DNA from: Mycobacterium sherrisii
GTDB lineage: Bacteria > Actinomycetota > Actinomycetes > Mycobacteriales > Mycobacteriaceae
DNA length: 64,000 nucleotides
Direction: 5' to 3'
NCBI RefSeq assembly: GCF_002102355.1
Contig: NZ_LQPT01000070.1
Coordinates: 122,114-186,113 of the forward strand
Shown: positions 1-9,298 of the stretch, piece after piece
How positions within the stretch are numbered: the first letter of the stretch is position 1
Layout of the letters: every line of letters starts with the position of its first letter
The notes under the pieces: generated by a model
Told to the model about the DNA's origin: nothing
Seen by the model: only the letters and a program-made list of their open reading frames with translations
Databases searched by the model: none
Program-made: the position numbers and the translations under genes

Positions 1-430
1 GCACGCCGCGCAGCGGCGACGGCCAGTCCAGCGTCTCGAACAGCGCCGTCCTGATACCACTGGCGCCCTCCAGGTACCGCACCCGCGGGGCGGTGCCGGC
101 CTTGGCGTGAAAGGCCCGCAGCTGGGGCACCACCGATTCCAGCACCCGCCGCCGTTGACTCCACTCGTCCAGCAGCCGTTGCGGATCCTCGGCCCGCACA
201 ATGGTTCTGGGGCGTCCACTGGCGTTCGGGTCGTCGCGGTGGCTGCCGCCCTCGATCAGCGAGATAAGGCCACGCTGCGCCAGCCGCTTGGCGATGTCGT
301 AGGCATTGGTACGGCTGATCCGCGATGCCTCGGCGAGTTGGGCAATGGTGGCCGAATCCATGTTGAGCGCGGCCAGGTAGAACCGAGCCTCCTTCGGTTC
401 CAGCCCGGCCTCAACGAGTTCGGCCCACAT
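1..430 (-). CDS. TrmB-family transcriptional regulator, partial (3' end outside the window)
   Basis: Reading leftward from an ATG at 430, the frame stays open to the window edge (143 codons), so the C-terminus is missing. The N-terminus reads as a TrmB/MarR-like winged helix: a segment around 'LEPKEARFYLAAL', then 'TIAQLAEASRISRTNAYDIA', then a wing ending 'LAQRGLISLIEGG'. A coiled dimerisation helix ('LLDEWSQRRRVLESVVPQL') follows. TrmB proteins usually sense sugars or other small metabolites and control adjacent transport genes. The gene begins 18 nt after the symporter stop on the same strand, so it is probably co-transcribed and may regulate carboxylate uptake; that role is inference. A weak AAGG-type ribosome site precedes the ATG. 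Confidence 0.75.
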   Translation of the reverse strand, partial: MWAELVEAGLEPKEARFYLAALNMDSATIAQLAEASRISRTNAYDIAKRLAQRGLISLIEGGSHRDDPNASGRPRTIVRAEDPQRLLDEWSQRRRVLESVVPQLRAFHAKAGTAPRVRYLEGASGIRTALFETLDWPSPLRGV

Positions 431-448
431 CGCGGGTCGGTCCTTGAA

Positions 449-2083
449 TCAATGAACGAGCGCCTTTTCCACACCGACGCCGGTGAGGGAACGAACCTCC
501 ATCTCGGCCTGCTTGGCGGGGTCTTCCGGCAGGCCCCGCCCGACGTAGGTCCCGATGATGCCGAGCAGGAACGCCAGCGGAATGCTGACGATGCCCGGGT
601 TCGCCAGCGGGAACCAGGCGAAGTCGGCGTGCGGGAACATGGCCGAACGATTGCCGGAGACGGCCGGCGAGAAGACGATGAGCACCAGGCAACTGATCAG
701 CCCACCGTAGATGCTGAACAGGGCGCCGACGGTGTTGAACTTCTTCCAGAACAGCGAATACAGCAGGGTGGGCAGGTTCGCCGAGGCGGCGACGGCGAAC
801 GCCAAAGCCACCAGGAATGCCACATTCTGGCCGAGCGCGAGGATTCCGAGCACGATGGCCATGACGCCGATCACGACGACCATCATCCGCGAGACGCGCA
901 CCTGTTGCTCCTCGGACGCTACCCCGCGTTTGATCACGCCGGCGTAGATGTCGTGAGCGAACGAGGTGGCCGCGGTAATCGCCAGGCCGGCCACCACCGC
1001 CAGGATCGTCGCGAACGCGACGGCGGAGATCACGCCGAGGAAGATCGTGCCCCCCAGCTTGAACGCCAGTAGCGGCGCGGCGGAGTTCTCCTTGCCGGCG
1101 GTCGCCAGGATCACGTCCGGGCCGACCAGCCAGGCCGCACCGTAGCCGATGGCCAACGAGAACAGATAGAAGACGCCGATCAACGTGATCGCCCAGGTGA
1201 CCGAGCGGCGGGCCTCCTTGGCGGTGGGAACGGTGTAGAAGCGCATCAGCACGTGCGGCAGGCCGGCCGTTCCCAGCACCAGCGCGATACCCAGTGACAG
1301 GAAGTCCAGCTTGGTGATGTGGCTGGCCCCGTATTTGGCGCCCGGCGCCAGCACGTCGCGACCCGCGACGGCCTCGTTGGTCGAATGGTCAACCACCGCT
1401 TGGGCATTGGCCAACAACTGGGAGAAATTGCCGCGCACCGCGAGCACGACCAGCAGGAACATGATCGCCGCCCCGGTGACCAGCAGAACGGCCTTCACCA
1501 TCTGGACATAGGTGGTGCCCTTCATCCCGCCGATGAGCACGTAGGCGATCATCAAGACGCCGACCAAGGCGACCACGACCGACTGGCCGGTGCGGCCCCG
1601 GACGTCGAGCAGCAGCGCGACCAGCCCACCCGCACCGGCCATCTGGGCCAGCAGGTAGAACAGCGACACCATCAGCGTCGACAGCGCGGCGGCCATCCGG
1701 ACCGGACGTTGCCTCAGCCGGAAGCTCAGCACGTCGGCCATCGTGAAGCGCCCGGTGTTGCGCAGCAACTCCGCGACCAGCAGCAGCGCCAGCAGCCACG
1801 CCACCAAAAACCCGATCGAGTAAAGGAATCCGTCGTACCCGTAGATCGCGATGGCTCCGGACACCCCGAGGAAGGACGCCGCCGACAAGTAGTCGCCGGC
1901 GATAGCGAATCCGTTTTGCGCGCCGGAGAATTCACCGCCGCCGGTGTAGAAGTCGGTGGCCCGCTTGGTGGTTCGGCCAGCGCGGATCACCAGAGCCATC
2001 GACCCGGCGACAAACACCGCGAAGACAGCAATGTTGACCAGTGGGTTTCCCACGTTGGCGGCAGCCGCCAGGGTGGTCGTCAC
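449..2083 (-). CDS. Sodium:solute symporter, acetate/monocarboxylate type (ActP/MctC-like)
   Basis: A polytopic protein of 544 residues with about 13 hydrophobic segments and hallmarks of the SSS family: 'AGDYLSAASFLGVSGAIAI' near the N-terminus, 'IGGMKGTTYVQM', 'GTAGLPHVLMRFYTV' and 'SANLPTLLYSLFWKKFN'. These match the acetate/pyruvate/propionate permease branch (ActP in enterobacteria, MctC in corynebacteria), which import short monocarboxylates with sodium or protons. The GTG start at 2083 is preferred because it overlaps the stop of the upstream DUF485 gene as GTGA, the usual coupling in this window; a longer frame to 2161 would run through that gene. Pairing of a DUF485 protein with an ActP-type permease is a widespread arrangement. 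Confidence 0.9.
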   Translation of the reverse strand: MTTTLAAAANVGNPLVNIAVFAVFVAGSMALVIRAGRTTKRATDFYTGGGEFSGAQNGFAIAGDYLSAASFLGVSGAIAIYGYDGFLYSIGFLVAWLLALLLVAELLRNTGRFTMADVLSFRLRQRPVRMAAALSTLMVSLFYLLAQMAGAGGLVALLLDVRGRTGQSVVVALVGVLMIAYVLIGGMKGTTYVQMVKAVLLVTGAAIMFLLVVLAVRGNFSQLLANAQAVVDHSTNEAVAGRDVLAPGAKYGASHITKLDFLSLGIALVLGTAGLPHVLMRFYTVPTAKEARRSVTWAITLIGVFYLFSLAIGYGAAWLVGPDVILATAGKENSAAPLLAFKLGGTIFLGVISAVAFATILAVVAGLAITAATSFAHDIYAGVIKRGVASEEQQVRVSRMMVVVIGVMAIVLGILALGQNVAFLVALAFAVAASANLPTLLYSLFWKKFNTVGALFSIYGGLISCLVLIVFSPAVSGNRSAMFPHADFAWFPLANPGIVSIPLAFLLGIIGTYVGRGLPEDPAKQAEMEVRSLTGVGVEKALVH

Positions 2084-2535
2084 GCGTCGGCACCTTCGAG
2101 TTCGGCGCGGATGGCAGCGGCCCGCGGATCGAGCGTGCGGCCGGCAAATTTCACGTAGCACAGCGTGATCACGAAGGTGCTCACGAATTGGCCGAAGCCA
2201 AGCACCACACCGAGATTGACGTCGCCGACCACCCCGGTCGACATGAAAGCATGCGCGTAGGTGGCGAGCAGCATGTAGATCAGGTACCAGACGAGGAAGA
2301 ACGCCGCCATCGGAAACACGAACCGGCGCATCCGGTGGCGCAGGTCCTGAAACGCCGGGTCGGACTGCATCCGCACGAAGTCGTCGATGGTCGGCGTCGC
2401 GCGCACCCCGGAATCGGTGTCGACCCCGATTGTTGTCGAATTGTTCACTGAATGGCCATTATTCGGTGTCAGCAGCGACGTAGCGGGCGCACCGGCGCCC
2501 GGCTGGGGTGCGCCACTCGTTGTTGGCTGTGACAC
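2080..2535 (-). CDS. DUF485 small membrane protein, symporter partner
   Basis: A 151-residue protein with a polar N-terminal half and a DUF485 core: 'DPAFQDLRHRMRRFVFPMA' followed by two membrane helices (about residues 80-100 and 115-135). DUF485 proteins (YjcH in E. coli, MctB in corynebacteria) are encoded directly upstream of ActP/MctC permeases and are thought to support them. The GTG start at 2535 is chosen because a GGAGG ribosome site lies 5 nt upstream; an open frame continues to 2880 but lacks family similarity. It is first in a leftward unit with the symporter and the TrmB-like regulator. The N-terminal extension of about 50 residues is longer than in enterobacterial DUF485 proteins. 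Confidence 0.85.
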   Translation of the reverse strand: MSQPTTSGAPQPGAGAPATSLLTPNNGHSVNNSTTIGVDTDSGVRATPTIDDFVRMQSDPAFQDLRHRMRRFVFPMAAFFLVWYLIYMLLATYAHAFMSTGVVGDVNLGVVLGFGQFVSTFVITLCYVKFAGRTLDPRAAAIRAELEGADA

Positions 2536-2883
2536 GTGAACCTCCGAATTCAACGAAGTGTAGGGATGCCGAACGACGTCGACGTAGTAGAGACGTGGTA
2601 AACGAGCTGTGCTCTGCTCTGAATCGTGTTGTGCATCACTATAAGCGGCGCCGCACCATCGGCAACTTTCCGGTGAAAGCTTTTGCCTATTACCTGATCG
2701 GTGGATCAGCACAGCGTTTCCACTCCTGCCATGATTGTCGAAATCTGTCGACATTCTGCCGGAATATGCAGCCGCACAATTCATTTGACATGACTTCGCC
2801 TGCGGATAAAGTGGGCTTCGCGGATCGAAGGAAATCCCAAGCAGTGTCGAAGGATCAGAACATTCTCGAGAAAGGGCCACACC
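2536..2883. other. Divergent intergenic region, DUF485/symporter versus nitrilase
   Basis: These 348 bases separate two divergent genes and are clearly more AT-rich than the flanking genes. A good promoter for the nitrilase is visible near 2785-2812. No convincing leftward promoter or palindromic operator was recognised by eye. Open frames crossing the region have no family features and are treated as chance. Confidence 0.6.
2785..2812 (+). promoter_or_regulatory. Candidate SigA-type promoter of the nitrilase gene
   Basis: A perfect TTGACA hexamer (2785-2790) and TAAAGT (2807-2812) are separated by 16 nt. They point toward the nitrilase start at 2884 and would leave a leader of roughly 65 nt. 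The match is by eye only. Confidence 0.5.
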
Positions 2884-3987
2884 ATGTCAGCACTCGACCT
2901 TCCGAAGGTGGCCGTTGCCGCAGTTAACGCGGCGCCCGTCTTTCTCGATTTGCAGGCAACCCTCGACAAGGTGGAAGACCTCGTCGCGTCCGCCGCTCGA
3001 GACGGCGCGCAGTTGGTCGTATTCGGTGAGGCGTTTCTCGCCGGATTCCCGATTTGGACCGCCGTACTGCCGCCGATCGACCAGCACGAATGGCACGAGC
3101 GCCTGATCGCCCAGTCGATCGTCGTGCCGAGCCCACCCACGGAGCGGCTTGCCCGGATCGCCCGGGCCCATGGTGTGACCCTGTCCGTGGGCATCAACGA
3201 GCGCAACCCGAACAGCCTTGGGCAGCTTTGGAACTCGAACCTGATCTTCGACCCGAGCGGGCGATTGGTGAATCACCGCCGCAAGCTGGTGGCGACCTAC
3301 TACGAGCGGCTGACCTGGTCGCATGGCGACGCGCACGACCTGCGGCCGGTCGATCTCGGCGGCTGGCGGCTGGGCGCGCTGATCTGTGGCGAGAACACCA
3401 ACACGCTCGCACGGTTCACCTTGCTCGCGCAGGGCGAGCGGCTGCACATCGCGACCTACCCACCGGCGTGGCCTTTCGACGGCCGGTCGGAGAACTTCGA
3501 CTACGACCTCGCCGAGCTGATCCGGTTACGCAGTGCCAGCCACGCGTTCGAGGGCAAGGTGTTCGTCGTGGTCGCGGCGACGGCCCTGGACGAGACGGCG
3601 CTGCAAGCAGTCTCTCGCGGCGACGCACGCATCGAAAAGGCTTTGACCGCAACGCCTCCGGCGGCGATGGTGATCGGCCCCAACGGCCAGGTCGTCGCCG
3701 GGCCGCTGACCCGGCCGGACGCAATCCTGCACGCCGAGGTCGATCTGCAGACCGAAGTGGTCGCCAAGCAGGCTCACGACATCGTCGGCACCTACAACCG
3801 CGCGGACATCTTCAGCCTGTCCGTCGACATGAGCCGGCCCGCAATCCTGCGCGCGAATCACGATGGGAGCGCACCGAATCAGAGCTCGATCGACGGCCAG
3901 CGGTCTACGGGCCACGCCGACGCGCCGGCACCGACCGCCGAAGACCGTGTCGTGGTGACCAACCACGTCGGCTCACCGACGGCCTGA
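2884..3987 (+). CDS. Nitrilase (carbon-nitrogen hydrolase superfamily)
   Basis: A 367-residue enzyme with the full catalytic triad of the nitrilase branch: Glu49 in 'VVFGEAF', Lys134 in 'NHRRKLVATYYERLTW' and Cys168 in 'GALICGENTN'. The RRKL and ICGEN contexts fit true nitrilases (R-CN to carboxylate plus ammonia) rather than amidases, and length is typical (330-370). The C-terminal 50 residues are polar and probably disordered, as in spiral-forming nitrilases. ATG at 2884 follows a GAGAAAGGG ribosome site. Divergent to the carboxylate symporter, so the product acid and the transporter could serve one pathway; this is inference. The exact substrate (aliphatic or arylacetonitrile) cannot be read from sequence. 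Confidence 0.88.
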   Translation: MSALDLPKVAVAAVNAAPVFLDLQATLDKVEDLVASAARDGAQLVVFGEAFLAGFPIWTAVLPPIDQHEWHERLIAQSIVVPSPPTERLARIARAHGVTLSVGINERNPNSLGQLWNSNLIFDPSGRLVNHRRKLVATYYERLTWSHGDAHDLRPVDLGGWRLGALICGENTNTLARFTLLAQGERLHIATYPPAWPFDGRSENFDYDLAELIRLRSASHAFEGKVFVVVAATALDETALQAVSRGDARIEKALTATPPAAMVIGPNGQVVAGPLTRPDAILHAEVDLQTEVVAKQAHDIVGTYNRADIFSLSVDMSRPAILRANHDGSAPNQSSIDGQRSTGHADAPAPTAEDRVVVTNHVGSPTA

Positions 3988-3994
3988 CTGCCGG

Positions 3995-5032
3995 CTAGTT
4001 GGTGATCCAGTCGCTGGAGCCGTCGTTCTTCTTGTAGGAACCGCCGCTCGAGTTCTTCACGATGATCGGGTCACCCGGCCCGAAGTTGTCGAAGAACCAC
4101 CGTGCGTTGCTGGGGCTGATGTTGATGCAGCCGTGGCTGACGTCACGCTTGCCCTGGTCATCGACCGACCACGGGGCGCTGTGCACGAAGTCGCCGACGT
4201 TGTCGAACCGGACGGCGTCGGTCACGGTCACCTTGTAGCCGTAGGTGGAGTTGACCGGCACCCCGTAGGTCGAGGAGTCCATCACCACCGACGGCATCTT
4301 CTCCTGCACGTAGTAGGTGCCGTTGGGGGTTTGGTGGTTACCGGCGGTCATGCCCATCGACATCGGGATGGTCTTCTCCACCACGCCGTTACGGGTGACC
4401 GTGAGCTGATGCGTGGCATCGTCGGCCGTCGCGATCAGTTGGTCGCCGGTCCGGAAGCTGGACTTGGTGCCGCCCGCGTCGATGTTCACCGCGGTGTTGG
4501 CGGGCCAGAAGTTGAGCGGGCGCCACCGCAACTGCGTCGGTGTCATCCAGTAGAACTTGCCGGGCACCGGCGGGATGGACGACACGTGCACGGCGGCCTG
4601 CGCGGCGCCGGCGTCATCGACGCGCCCCGGGAAGTTGATGATGATCGGCTGCCCGACCCCGACCATCGAGCCGGTCTTCGGCACGAACGTCGGCGTGCCG
4701 AACGGCGCCGTGCCGGTGAACGGGATGGGGTCTTGTCCCTCGGCGGTACCCGCGGCGGCCGGCACCACGCCCGGCGGCGCCCACGGCGCGGGCGGCGGCG
4801 CCGCCGGGTCACCGGGCGGCGGCGGGGCCAACGGGTCACCCGGTGCGGGCGGTAGGCCCGGCAGCGGGGGCAACTGGAAGGGCGGTGGAGCTGGCGCAGG
4901 CGGTGCGGCGACCACACCCGGGTCACCGGGGTCCGGATCCGCCGCGGCGGGGCCGGCGCCGAGCACCAGCGCCGCACCTGTCGCGGCCGCGTTCAGAGCC
5001 GCGAAGAGGCTTGCCCTCGTCCAGCCCGACAT
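3995..5032 (-). CDS. L,D-transpeptidase, YkuD domain (Rv0192 / LdtMt4-type)
   Basis: A secreted 345-residue peptidoglycan cross-linking enzyme. A signal peptide (residues 1-33, hydrophobic '[17 protein letters not shown]' ending in AAADP) is followed by a Pro/Gly-rich linker, an immunoglobulin-like domain (about 95-190) and a YkuD catalytic domain with 'SHGCINIS', putting the nucleophile at Cys302. L,D-transpeptidases make 3-3 peptide cross-links, which dominate mycobacterial walls, and are carbapenem targets. ATG at 5032 is preferred because GGAGG sits 7 nt upstream; another ATG lies 6 nt earlier and a longer frame runs to 5071. Position next to the Rv0191-like transporter supports equivalence with Rv0192. 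The stop is 7 nt from the convergent nitrilase stop. Confidence 0.9.
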   Translation of the reverse strand: MSGWTRASLFAALNAAATGAALVLGAGPAAADPDPGDPGVVAAPPAPAPPPFQLPPLPGLPPAPGDPLAPPPPGDPAAPPPAPWAPPGVVPAAAGTAEGQDPIPFTGTAPFGTPTFVPKTGSMVGVGQPIIINFPGRVDDAGAAQAAVHVSSIPPVPGKFYWMTPTQLRWRPLNFWPANTAVNIDAGGTKSSFRTGDQLIATADDATHQLTVTRNGVVEKTIPMSMGMTAGNHQTPNGTYYVQEKMPSVVMDSSTYGVPVNSTYGYKVTVTDAVRFDNVGDFVHSAPWSVDDQGKRDVSHGCINISPSNARWFFDNFGPGDPIIVKNSSGGSYKKNDGSSDWITN

Positions 5033-5149
5033 ATGCATACCTCCAGTCAGTTGCTGGCCCCAGTGTGGCATAGCGGCATTACCAGCTACCTAATTCGCGC
5101 GCGGCATCGCGCCCGTCAGACCCGCTGCTCGTGGCGGTGAGCTGGCGAA

Positions 5150-6391
5150 TTATGAATCCAGTGAGGTTGGTGGAGCAACGTCGAGCATGCGGTGGTTGGC
5201 GGCGACGCCGATCAGCGCGACGCCCATCAGGGCGGCCGAGGCGGTCAGCATCAGCGCGACGCTGTGTTCGTAGAGCAGACCGCCGCACAGCGAGCCGGCC
5301 ATGATGCCGACCTGGAACGCGGTGACGTAGAGCCCGGAGGCGCCGTCGGGGTCGTCGGCGCCGTTGCGCATCGCCGCGGATTGCATCATCGGCGACACCG
5401 CGGTGGCCATCGCGCCCCACAGCACGATCGCGGCGGTGCCGATCAGTGCGGTGGCCGCGGTGGTGCGGTCGCCGAAAGCCAGGGCGGTCAGCACCACGAA
5501 GGCTGCGGTCAATCCGGCCATGCACACGATGACGGCGCTACGGGGCCGGCGGTCCAGCGGGCGCGCCACCAGCGGCACCGACAGCAGCCCGGCCAGCCCG
5601 TAGGCGGCCAGCAGCCAGGCCTGGTTGGGCCCGCGCACGCCTACGACGTCGCGGATGATGACCGAGATGTAGGTGTAGGACACGAAATGGCCGGTCACCG
5701 CGACCATCGCCAACAGGCTCACGGTGATCAACCGTGGGTTGCGGTGGTGGCGCGATCGCGGCCCCACGCAGGCCAACTGGTCCTCGGTGAGCACCATCGC
5801 CGGCAGCATCGCCCGCGCGGCGACCGTGACGATCGCCGCCGCGGCGGTCACACACACCACCGCCAGCCGCCAGCCCCACATCAGGCTCAGCGCCGCCGTC
5901 AGCGGGCTGCCGATCACCAGCGCCAGGCTGGTGCCGACATAGATCGACATGGTCGCGCGCCCGGCATGGCTGGGCGGCACCAGGCGAGTGGCGATCGGCG
6001 CGATCACCGCCCACAGCAACCCGTGAGTGATCGCGCACAGCACCCGGCCCGCGGCCAGCACCGCGAAGCTGGGCGCCAGCGCCGAGATCACCTGCGAAGC
6101 GGTCAGACACGTCAGGCTCAACATCAAGGCGCGACGCCGCGGCCAGTGCGCGGTCCAGCGCACCAGCGGCACCGTCGTCAGCGCCGCGACCAGGGCATAC
6201 CAGGTCAGCAGCGTGCCAACAAACACGACGCTGACGTGCAGGTCACGAGAGATCGCCGACAGCGCCCCCACCGGCAAGATCTCGGCCGTGACATAGATGA
6301 ACGCCGCCGCCGCAAGCACCGCCAGCTGCGCAGCGATCCGTGGCGTCCACGTTCGCGCGGTCACGGCGGTAGATCCGGTTTCGGCTGTCAT
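5150..6391 (-). CDS. MFS transporter, drug-efflux family (Rv0191-like)
   Basis: A 413-residue integral membrane protein with 12 predicted helices. N-terminal features fit the AraJ/DHA1 branch of the major facilitator superfamily ('YVTAEILPVGALSAISRDL', then a motif-A-like 'RWTAHWPRRRALML' and 'ALAPSFAVLAAGRVLCAITHG'). These are proton antiporters that export drugs or metabolites. ATG at 6391 is chosen over an upstream in-frame start at 6448; it gives the length I recall for Rv0191. It lies 133 nt downstream of ricR on the same strand, so read-through from the copper-regulated promoter is possible but not shown. Confidence 0.85.
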   Translation of the reverse strand: MTAETGSTAVTARTWTPRIAAQLAVLAAAAFIYVTAEILPVGALSAISRDLHVSVVFVGTLLTWYALVAALTTVPLVRWTAHWPRRRALMLSLTCLTASQVISALAPSFAVLAAGRVLCAITHGLLWAVIAPIATRLVPPSHAGRATMSIYVGTSLALVIGSPLTAALSLMWGWRLAVVCVTAAAAIVTVAARAMLPAMVLTEDQLACVGPRSRHHRNPRLITVSLLAMVAVTGHFVSYTYISVIIRDVVGVRGPNQAWLLAAYGLAGLLSVPLVARPLDRRPRSAVIVCMAGLTAAFVVLTALAFGDRTTAATALIGTAAIVLWGAMATAVSPMMQSAAMRNGADDPDGASGLYVTAFQVGIMAGSLCGGLLYEHSVALMLTASAALMGVALIGVAANHRMLDVAPPTSLDS

Positions 6392-6524
6392 GGCGTCGGT
6401 GTCGGCCGGGTACCCAATTTCCTGGGTTGTCGTGCCTAATGCGATCACACTGCCTTACCGTACGCACCGCAACAACGGATTCGCTCAACCTGGCCCAGCA
6501 ACACCGTCTCAACTGGGTCACCGA

Positions 6525-6815
6525 TCAGGAACGAACCAGCCGCGCGATTGCTGCCGAGGCTTCGGCCAGCTTTTCGCCGGCGTCGCTGCCACCCTCGGCG
6601 ACCGCGTGGGTGACGCAGTGGCCCAGATGCTCGTCCAGCAAATTGAGCGCCACGGATCGCAGCGCGCTGTTGACGGCGCTGATCTGGGTGAGGATGTCGA
6701 TGCAGTACTTGTCCTCGTCGATCATGCGGGCGATGCCGCGCACCTGCCCCTCGATGCGCCGCAGCCGCTTGGCGTAGTTGTCCTTTTGTTGCGAATAGCC
6801 GTACGGACTGGTCAT
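6525..6815 (-). CDS. ricR: Copper-sensing repressor RicR (CsoR family, Rv0190)
   Basis: A 96-residue all-helical CsoR/DUF156 repressor. The Cu(I) ligand set is intact: Cys38 in 'DKYCIDI', then His63 and Cys67 in 'LDEHLGHC'. The opening basic helix ('KRLRRIEGQVRGIARMI') contributes to DNA binding in this family. In M. tuberculosis RicR represses itself, mymT, lpqS, mmcO and others, and releases DNA on binding Cu(I). Start at 6815 is chosen because family members begin 10-15 residues before KRLRRIEGQ; the frame is open much further upstream without homology. A RicR-type palindrome sits 67-81 nt upstream of the start, consistent with autoregulation. Confidence 0.95.
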   Translation of the reverse strand: MTSPYGYSQQKDNYAKRLRRIEGQVRGIARMIDEDKYCIDILTQISAVNSALRSVALNLLDEHLGHCVTHAVAEGGSDAGEKLAEASAAIARLVRS

Positions 6816-6881
6816 CTGGGCCTCAAACTTTCCCGGTTGATACACGACGTCAGGTGGCGTGTCACCGGCCACGATACCCCA

Positions 6882-6896
6882 TACCCCGCCGGGGTA
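6882..6896. promoter_or_regulatory. RicR-type operator between ricR and ilvD
   Basis: TACCC-CGCCG-GGGTA is a perfect 15-bp match to the known RicR consensus TACCC-N5-GGGTA. It lies 66 nt upstream of the ricR ATG (leftward) and 43 nt upstream of the ilvD ATG (rightward), so it could affect both. A leftward TTCACC lies just upstream in the ricR direction, as at the mymT operator. Confidence 0.9.
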
Positions 6897-6939
6897 TGGG
6901 CGGTGAAAATGGCTTGTCCAGGCCGCGCATACTTGACCC

Positions 6940-8652
6940 ATGGCCCTGGACACCGGCGCGGCAGCCGCCGATATCAAACCCCGTAGTCGTGACGTCACCG
7001 ACGGTCTGGAAAAGACCGCCGCGCGCGGCATGTTGCGTGCAATAGGCATGGACGACGACGACTTCGCCAAGCCGCAGATCGGTGTCGGCTCGTCGTGGAA
7101 CGAGATCACGCCCTGCAACCTGTCCCTGGACCGGCTGGCCAAGGCGGTCAAGGAGGGCGTGTTTGCCGCCGGCGGCTACCCGCTGGAGTTCGGCACCATC
7201 TCGGTGTCCGACGGCATCTCGATGGGCCACGAGGGGATGCACTTCTCGCTGGTGTCGCGCGAGGTGATCGCGGACAGCGTCGAGACCGTGATGCAGGCCG
7301 AGCGACTCGACGGTTCGGTGCTGCTGGCCGGGTGCGACAAGTCGCTGCCGGGCATGCTGATGGCGGCCGCCCGCCTGAACCTGGCCTCGGTGTTTCTCTA
7401 CGCCGGCTCGATCCTGCCGGGGGTGGCCAAGCTGTCCGACGGCAGCGAGCGCGAGGTGACGATCATCGACGCGTTCGAGGCGGTGGGCGCGTGTGCGCGC
7501 GGTTTGATGTCGCGCGACGACGTCGACGCCATCGAGCGCGCCATCTGCCCCGGCGAGGGTGCATGCGGCGGCATGTACACCGCCAACACGATGGCCAGCG
7601 CCGCCGAGGCGATAGGCATGTCGCTGCCTGGCTCGGCCGCTCCCCCGGCCACCGACCGCCGCCGGGACGGCTTCGCCCGCCGCAGCGGCGAGGCGGTCGT
7701 CGAACTGCTGCGCCGGGGCATCACGGCGCGCGACATCCTCACCAAGGAGGCGTTCGAAAACGCGATCGCGGTGGTGATGGCCTTCGGCGGTTCGACCAAC
7801 GCGGTGCTGCACTTGCTGGCCATCGCTCGCGAGGCGGAAGTCGAGCTCTCGCTGGAAGATTTCAGTCGGATCGGCTCGAAGGTGCCGCACCTGGCGGACG
7901 TCAAACCGTTTGGCCGGCATGTGATGACGCACGTCGACCACATTGGCGGTGTCCCGGTGATGATGCGGGCGTTGCTGGATGCCGGTCTGCTGCACGGAGA
8001 TTGCCTGACGGTGACCGGCAAAACGGTGGCCGAGAACCTGGCCGCCATCGACCCGCCCGACCCCGACGGCAAGGTGTTGCGCGCCCTGAACGATCCGATC
8101 CACCCGACGGGCGGGATCACCATCCTGCGGGGCAGCTTGGCCCCGGAGGGCGCGGTGGTCAAGTCGGCCGGATTCGATTCCGAGGTGATAGAAGGCACCG
8201 CAAGGGTTTTCGACGGCGAGCGAGCCGCGTTGGATGCGCTCGAGGACGGCACCATCACCAACGGCGACGCGGTGGTGATTCGCTACGAGGGCCCCAAGGG
8301 CGGGCCCGGCATGCGCGAAATGCTCGCCATCACCGGTGCGATCAAGGGTGCCGGCCTCGGCAAGGACGTGCTGCTGCTCACCGACGGCCGGTTCTCCGGC
8401 GGAACGACCGGCCTGTGCGTCGGACACATCGCGCCGGAGGCGGTCGACGGGGGACCGATCGCATTCGTGCGCGATGGCGACCGGATCCGGCTCGACGTCG
8501 CCGCCGGTACCCTCGACGTGCTGGTCGACGAGGACGAATTCACTTCGCGCCGTGATGGTTTCACGCCGCCGCCGCCCCGATACAAGACCGGCGTGCTGGC
8601 CAAGTACGTCAAGCTGGTCGGCTCGGCCGCCGGCGGCGCGGTCTGCGGGTAA
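6940..8652 (+). CDS. ilvD: Dihydroxy-acid dehydratase IlvD (Rv0189c)
   Basis: A 570-residue IlvD/Edd family dehydratase, normal length. It converts 2,3-dihydroxy-isovalerate (and the methylvalerate homologue) to the 2-keto acids, the third common step of valine, isoleucine, leucine and pantothenate synthesis. Three Fe-S cluster cysteines are visible: '[10 protein letters not shown]', '[11 protein letters not shown]' and '[14 protein letters not shown]'. The C-terminal domain has '[17 protein letters not shown]', a family signature. ATG at 6940 is the only start that fits the family N-terminus. The gene is divergent to ricR across the RicR operator, which is notable because copper damages exposed Fe-S clusters of dehydratases. 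Confidence 0.96.
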   Translation: MALDTGAAAADIKPRSRDVTDGLEKTAARGMLRAIGMDDDDFAKPQIGVGSSWNEITPCNLSLDRLAKAVKEGVFAAGGYPLEFGTISVSDGISMGHEGMHFSLVSREVIADSVETVMQAERLDGSVLLAGCDKSLPGMLMAAARLNLASVFLYAGSILPGVAKLSDGSEREVTIIDAFEAVGACARGLMSRDDVDAIERAICPGEGACGGMYTANTMASAAEAIGMSLPGSAAPPATDRRRDGFARRSGEAVVELLRRGITARDILTKEAFENAIAVVMAFGGSTNAVLHLLAIAREAEVELSLEDFSRIGSKVPHLADVKPFGRHVMTHVDHIGGVPVMMRALLDAGLLHGDCLTVTGKTVAENLAAIDPPDPDGKVLRALNDPIHPTGGITILRGSLAPEGAVVKSAGFDSEVIEGTARVFDGERAALDALEDGTITNGDAVVIRYEGPKGGPGMREMLAITGAIKGAGLGKDVLLLTDGRFSGGTTGLCVGHIAPEAVDGGPIAFVRDGDRIRLDVAAGTLDVLVDEDEFTSRRDGFTPPPPRYKTGVLAKYVKLVGSAAGGAVCG

Positions 8653-8744
8653 CCGGTCTAGGAGACAGCAAGCGCACGGGCCCGTCGGGCCAGCCCCAAC
8701 CCCGCCCGACAGGGACTGCGAACCTATGCGTGCCTAGGGGTGTG

Positions 8745-9185
8745 CTATGCGTGGGTGACCGCATCCCGCGTACGCATGCCGAAGTAGGTGGCGTTGAGAC
8801 CCAAGAACGTCAGCAACGCACCCGCGACGACGTGCGACCAGATCACGCCACCGGTCAGCGTCAGGCCTGGCAGGACCCACGGCGAGACGATCACCCACAG
8901 GCCCAGGACCGGGATGGTCCAGGTCATACCGTGTGCCCGATCCAATGCCGTGGCGAACCCATACGCCAAGAACGCCACCGCGATCCCGACGATCAGGTCG
9001 CAGGTGGCAAGGGCGCCCATGCCACTGAAACCGACGATCCACGGCGAGGCCGCGACATACAGTCCCGCCAGCAAAGTCAGTCCGAACGTGACATGTGCAG
9101 TCATCGACTCGGCAACCCGCTCATAGTTGGCGCGCAGCGCCATCAGATCGGGGTGGTGTTCGATTGATGAATGGACTGTACTCAT
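8745..9185 (-). CDS. SPW-repeat membrane protein (Rv0188-like)
   Basis: A 146-residue membrane protein with four predicted helices arranged as two SPW repeats. The SPW signatures are visible as 'AASPWIVGF' (around residue 45) and 'IVSPWVLPG' (around residue 100). The first 35 residues are a polar, probably cytoplasmic, segment. The function of SPW-repeat proteins is unknown. Its position between ilvD (convergent) and the O-methyltransferase matches Rv0188. ATG at 9185 begins 'MSTVHSSIEHH'. No ribosome site or operator stands out. Confidence 0.85.
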   Translation of the reverse strand: MSTVHSSIEHHPDLMALRANYERVAESMTAHVTFGLTLLAGLYVAASPWIVGFSGMGALATCDLIVGIAVAFLAYGFATALDRAHGMTWTIPVLGLWVIVSPWVLPGLTLTGGVIWSHVVAGALLTFLGLNATYFGMRTRDAVTHA

Positions 9186-9298
9186 TTTGTGACCTTTCTG
9201 TTATGCAGCAAGTCTTTTGGACCGTCTGCAAACCATCCATCTTTTCCAAGGTTACGCCTGGTCACACGGCACCAGCAACGAAAATTGCCGTCGCGCAG

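Noticed and set aside
2536-2880. N-terminal extension of the DUF485 protein up to 2880
   Set aside because: The added 115 residues show no family similarity, and a good ribosome site supports the GTG at 2535.
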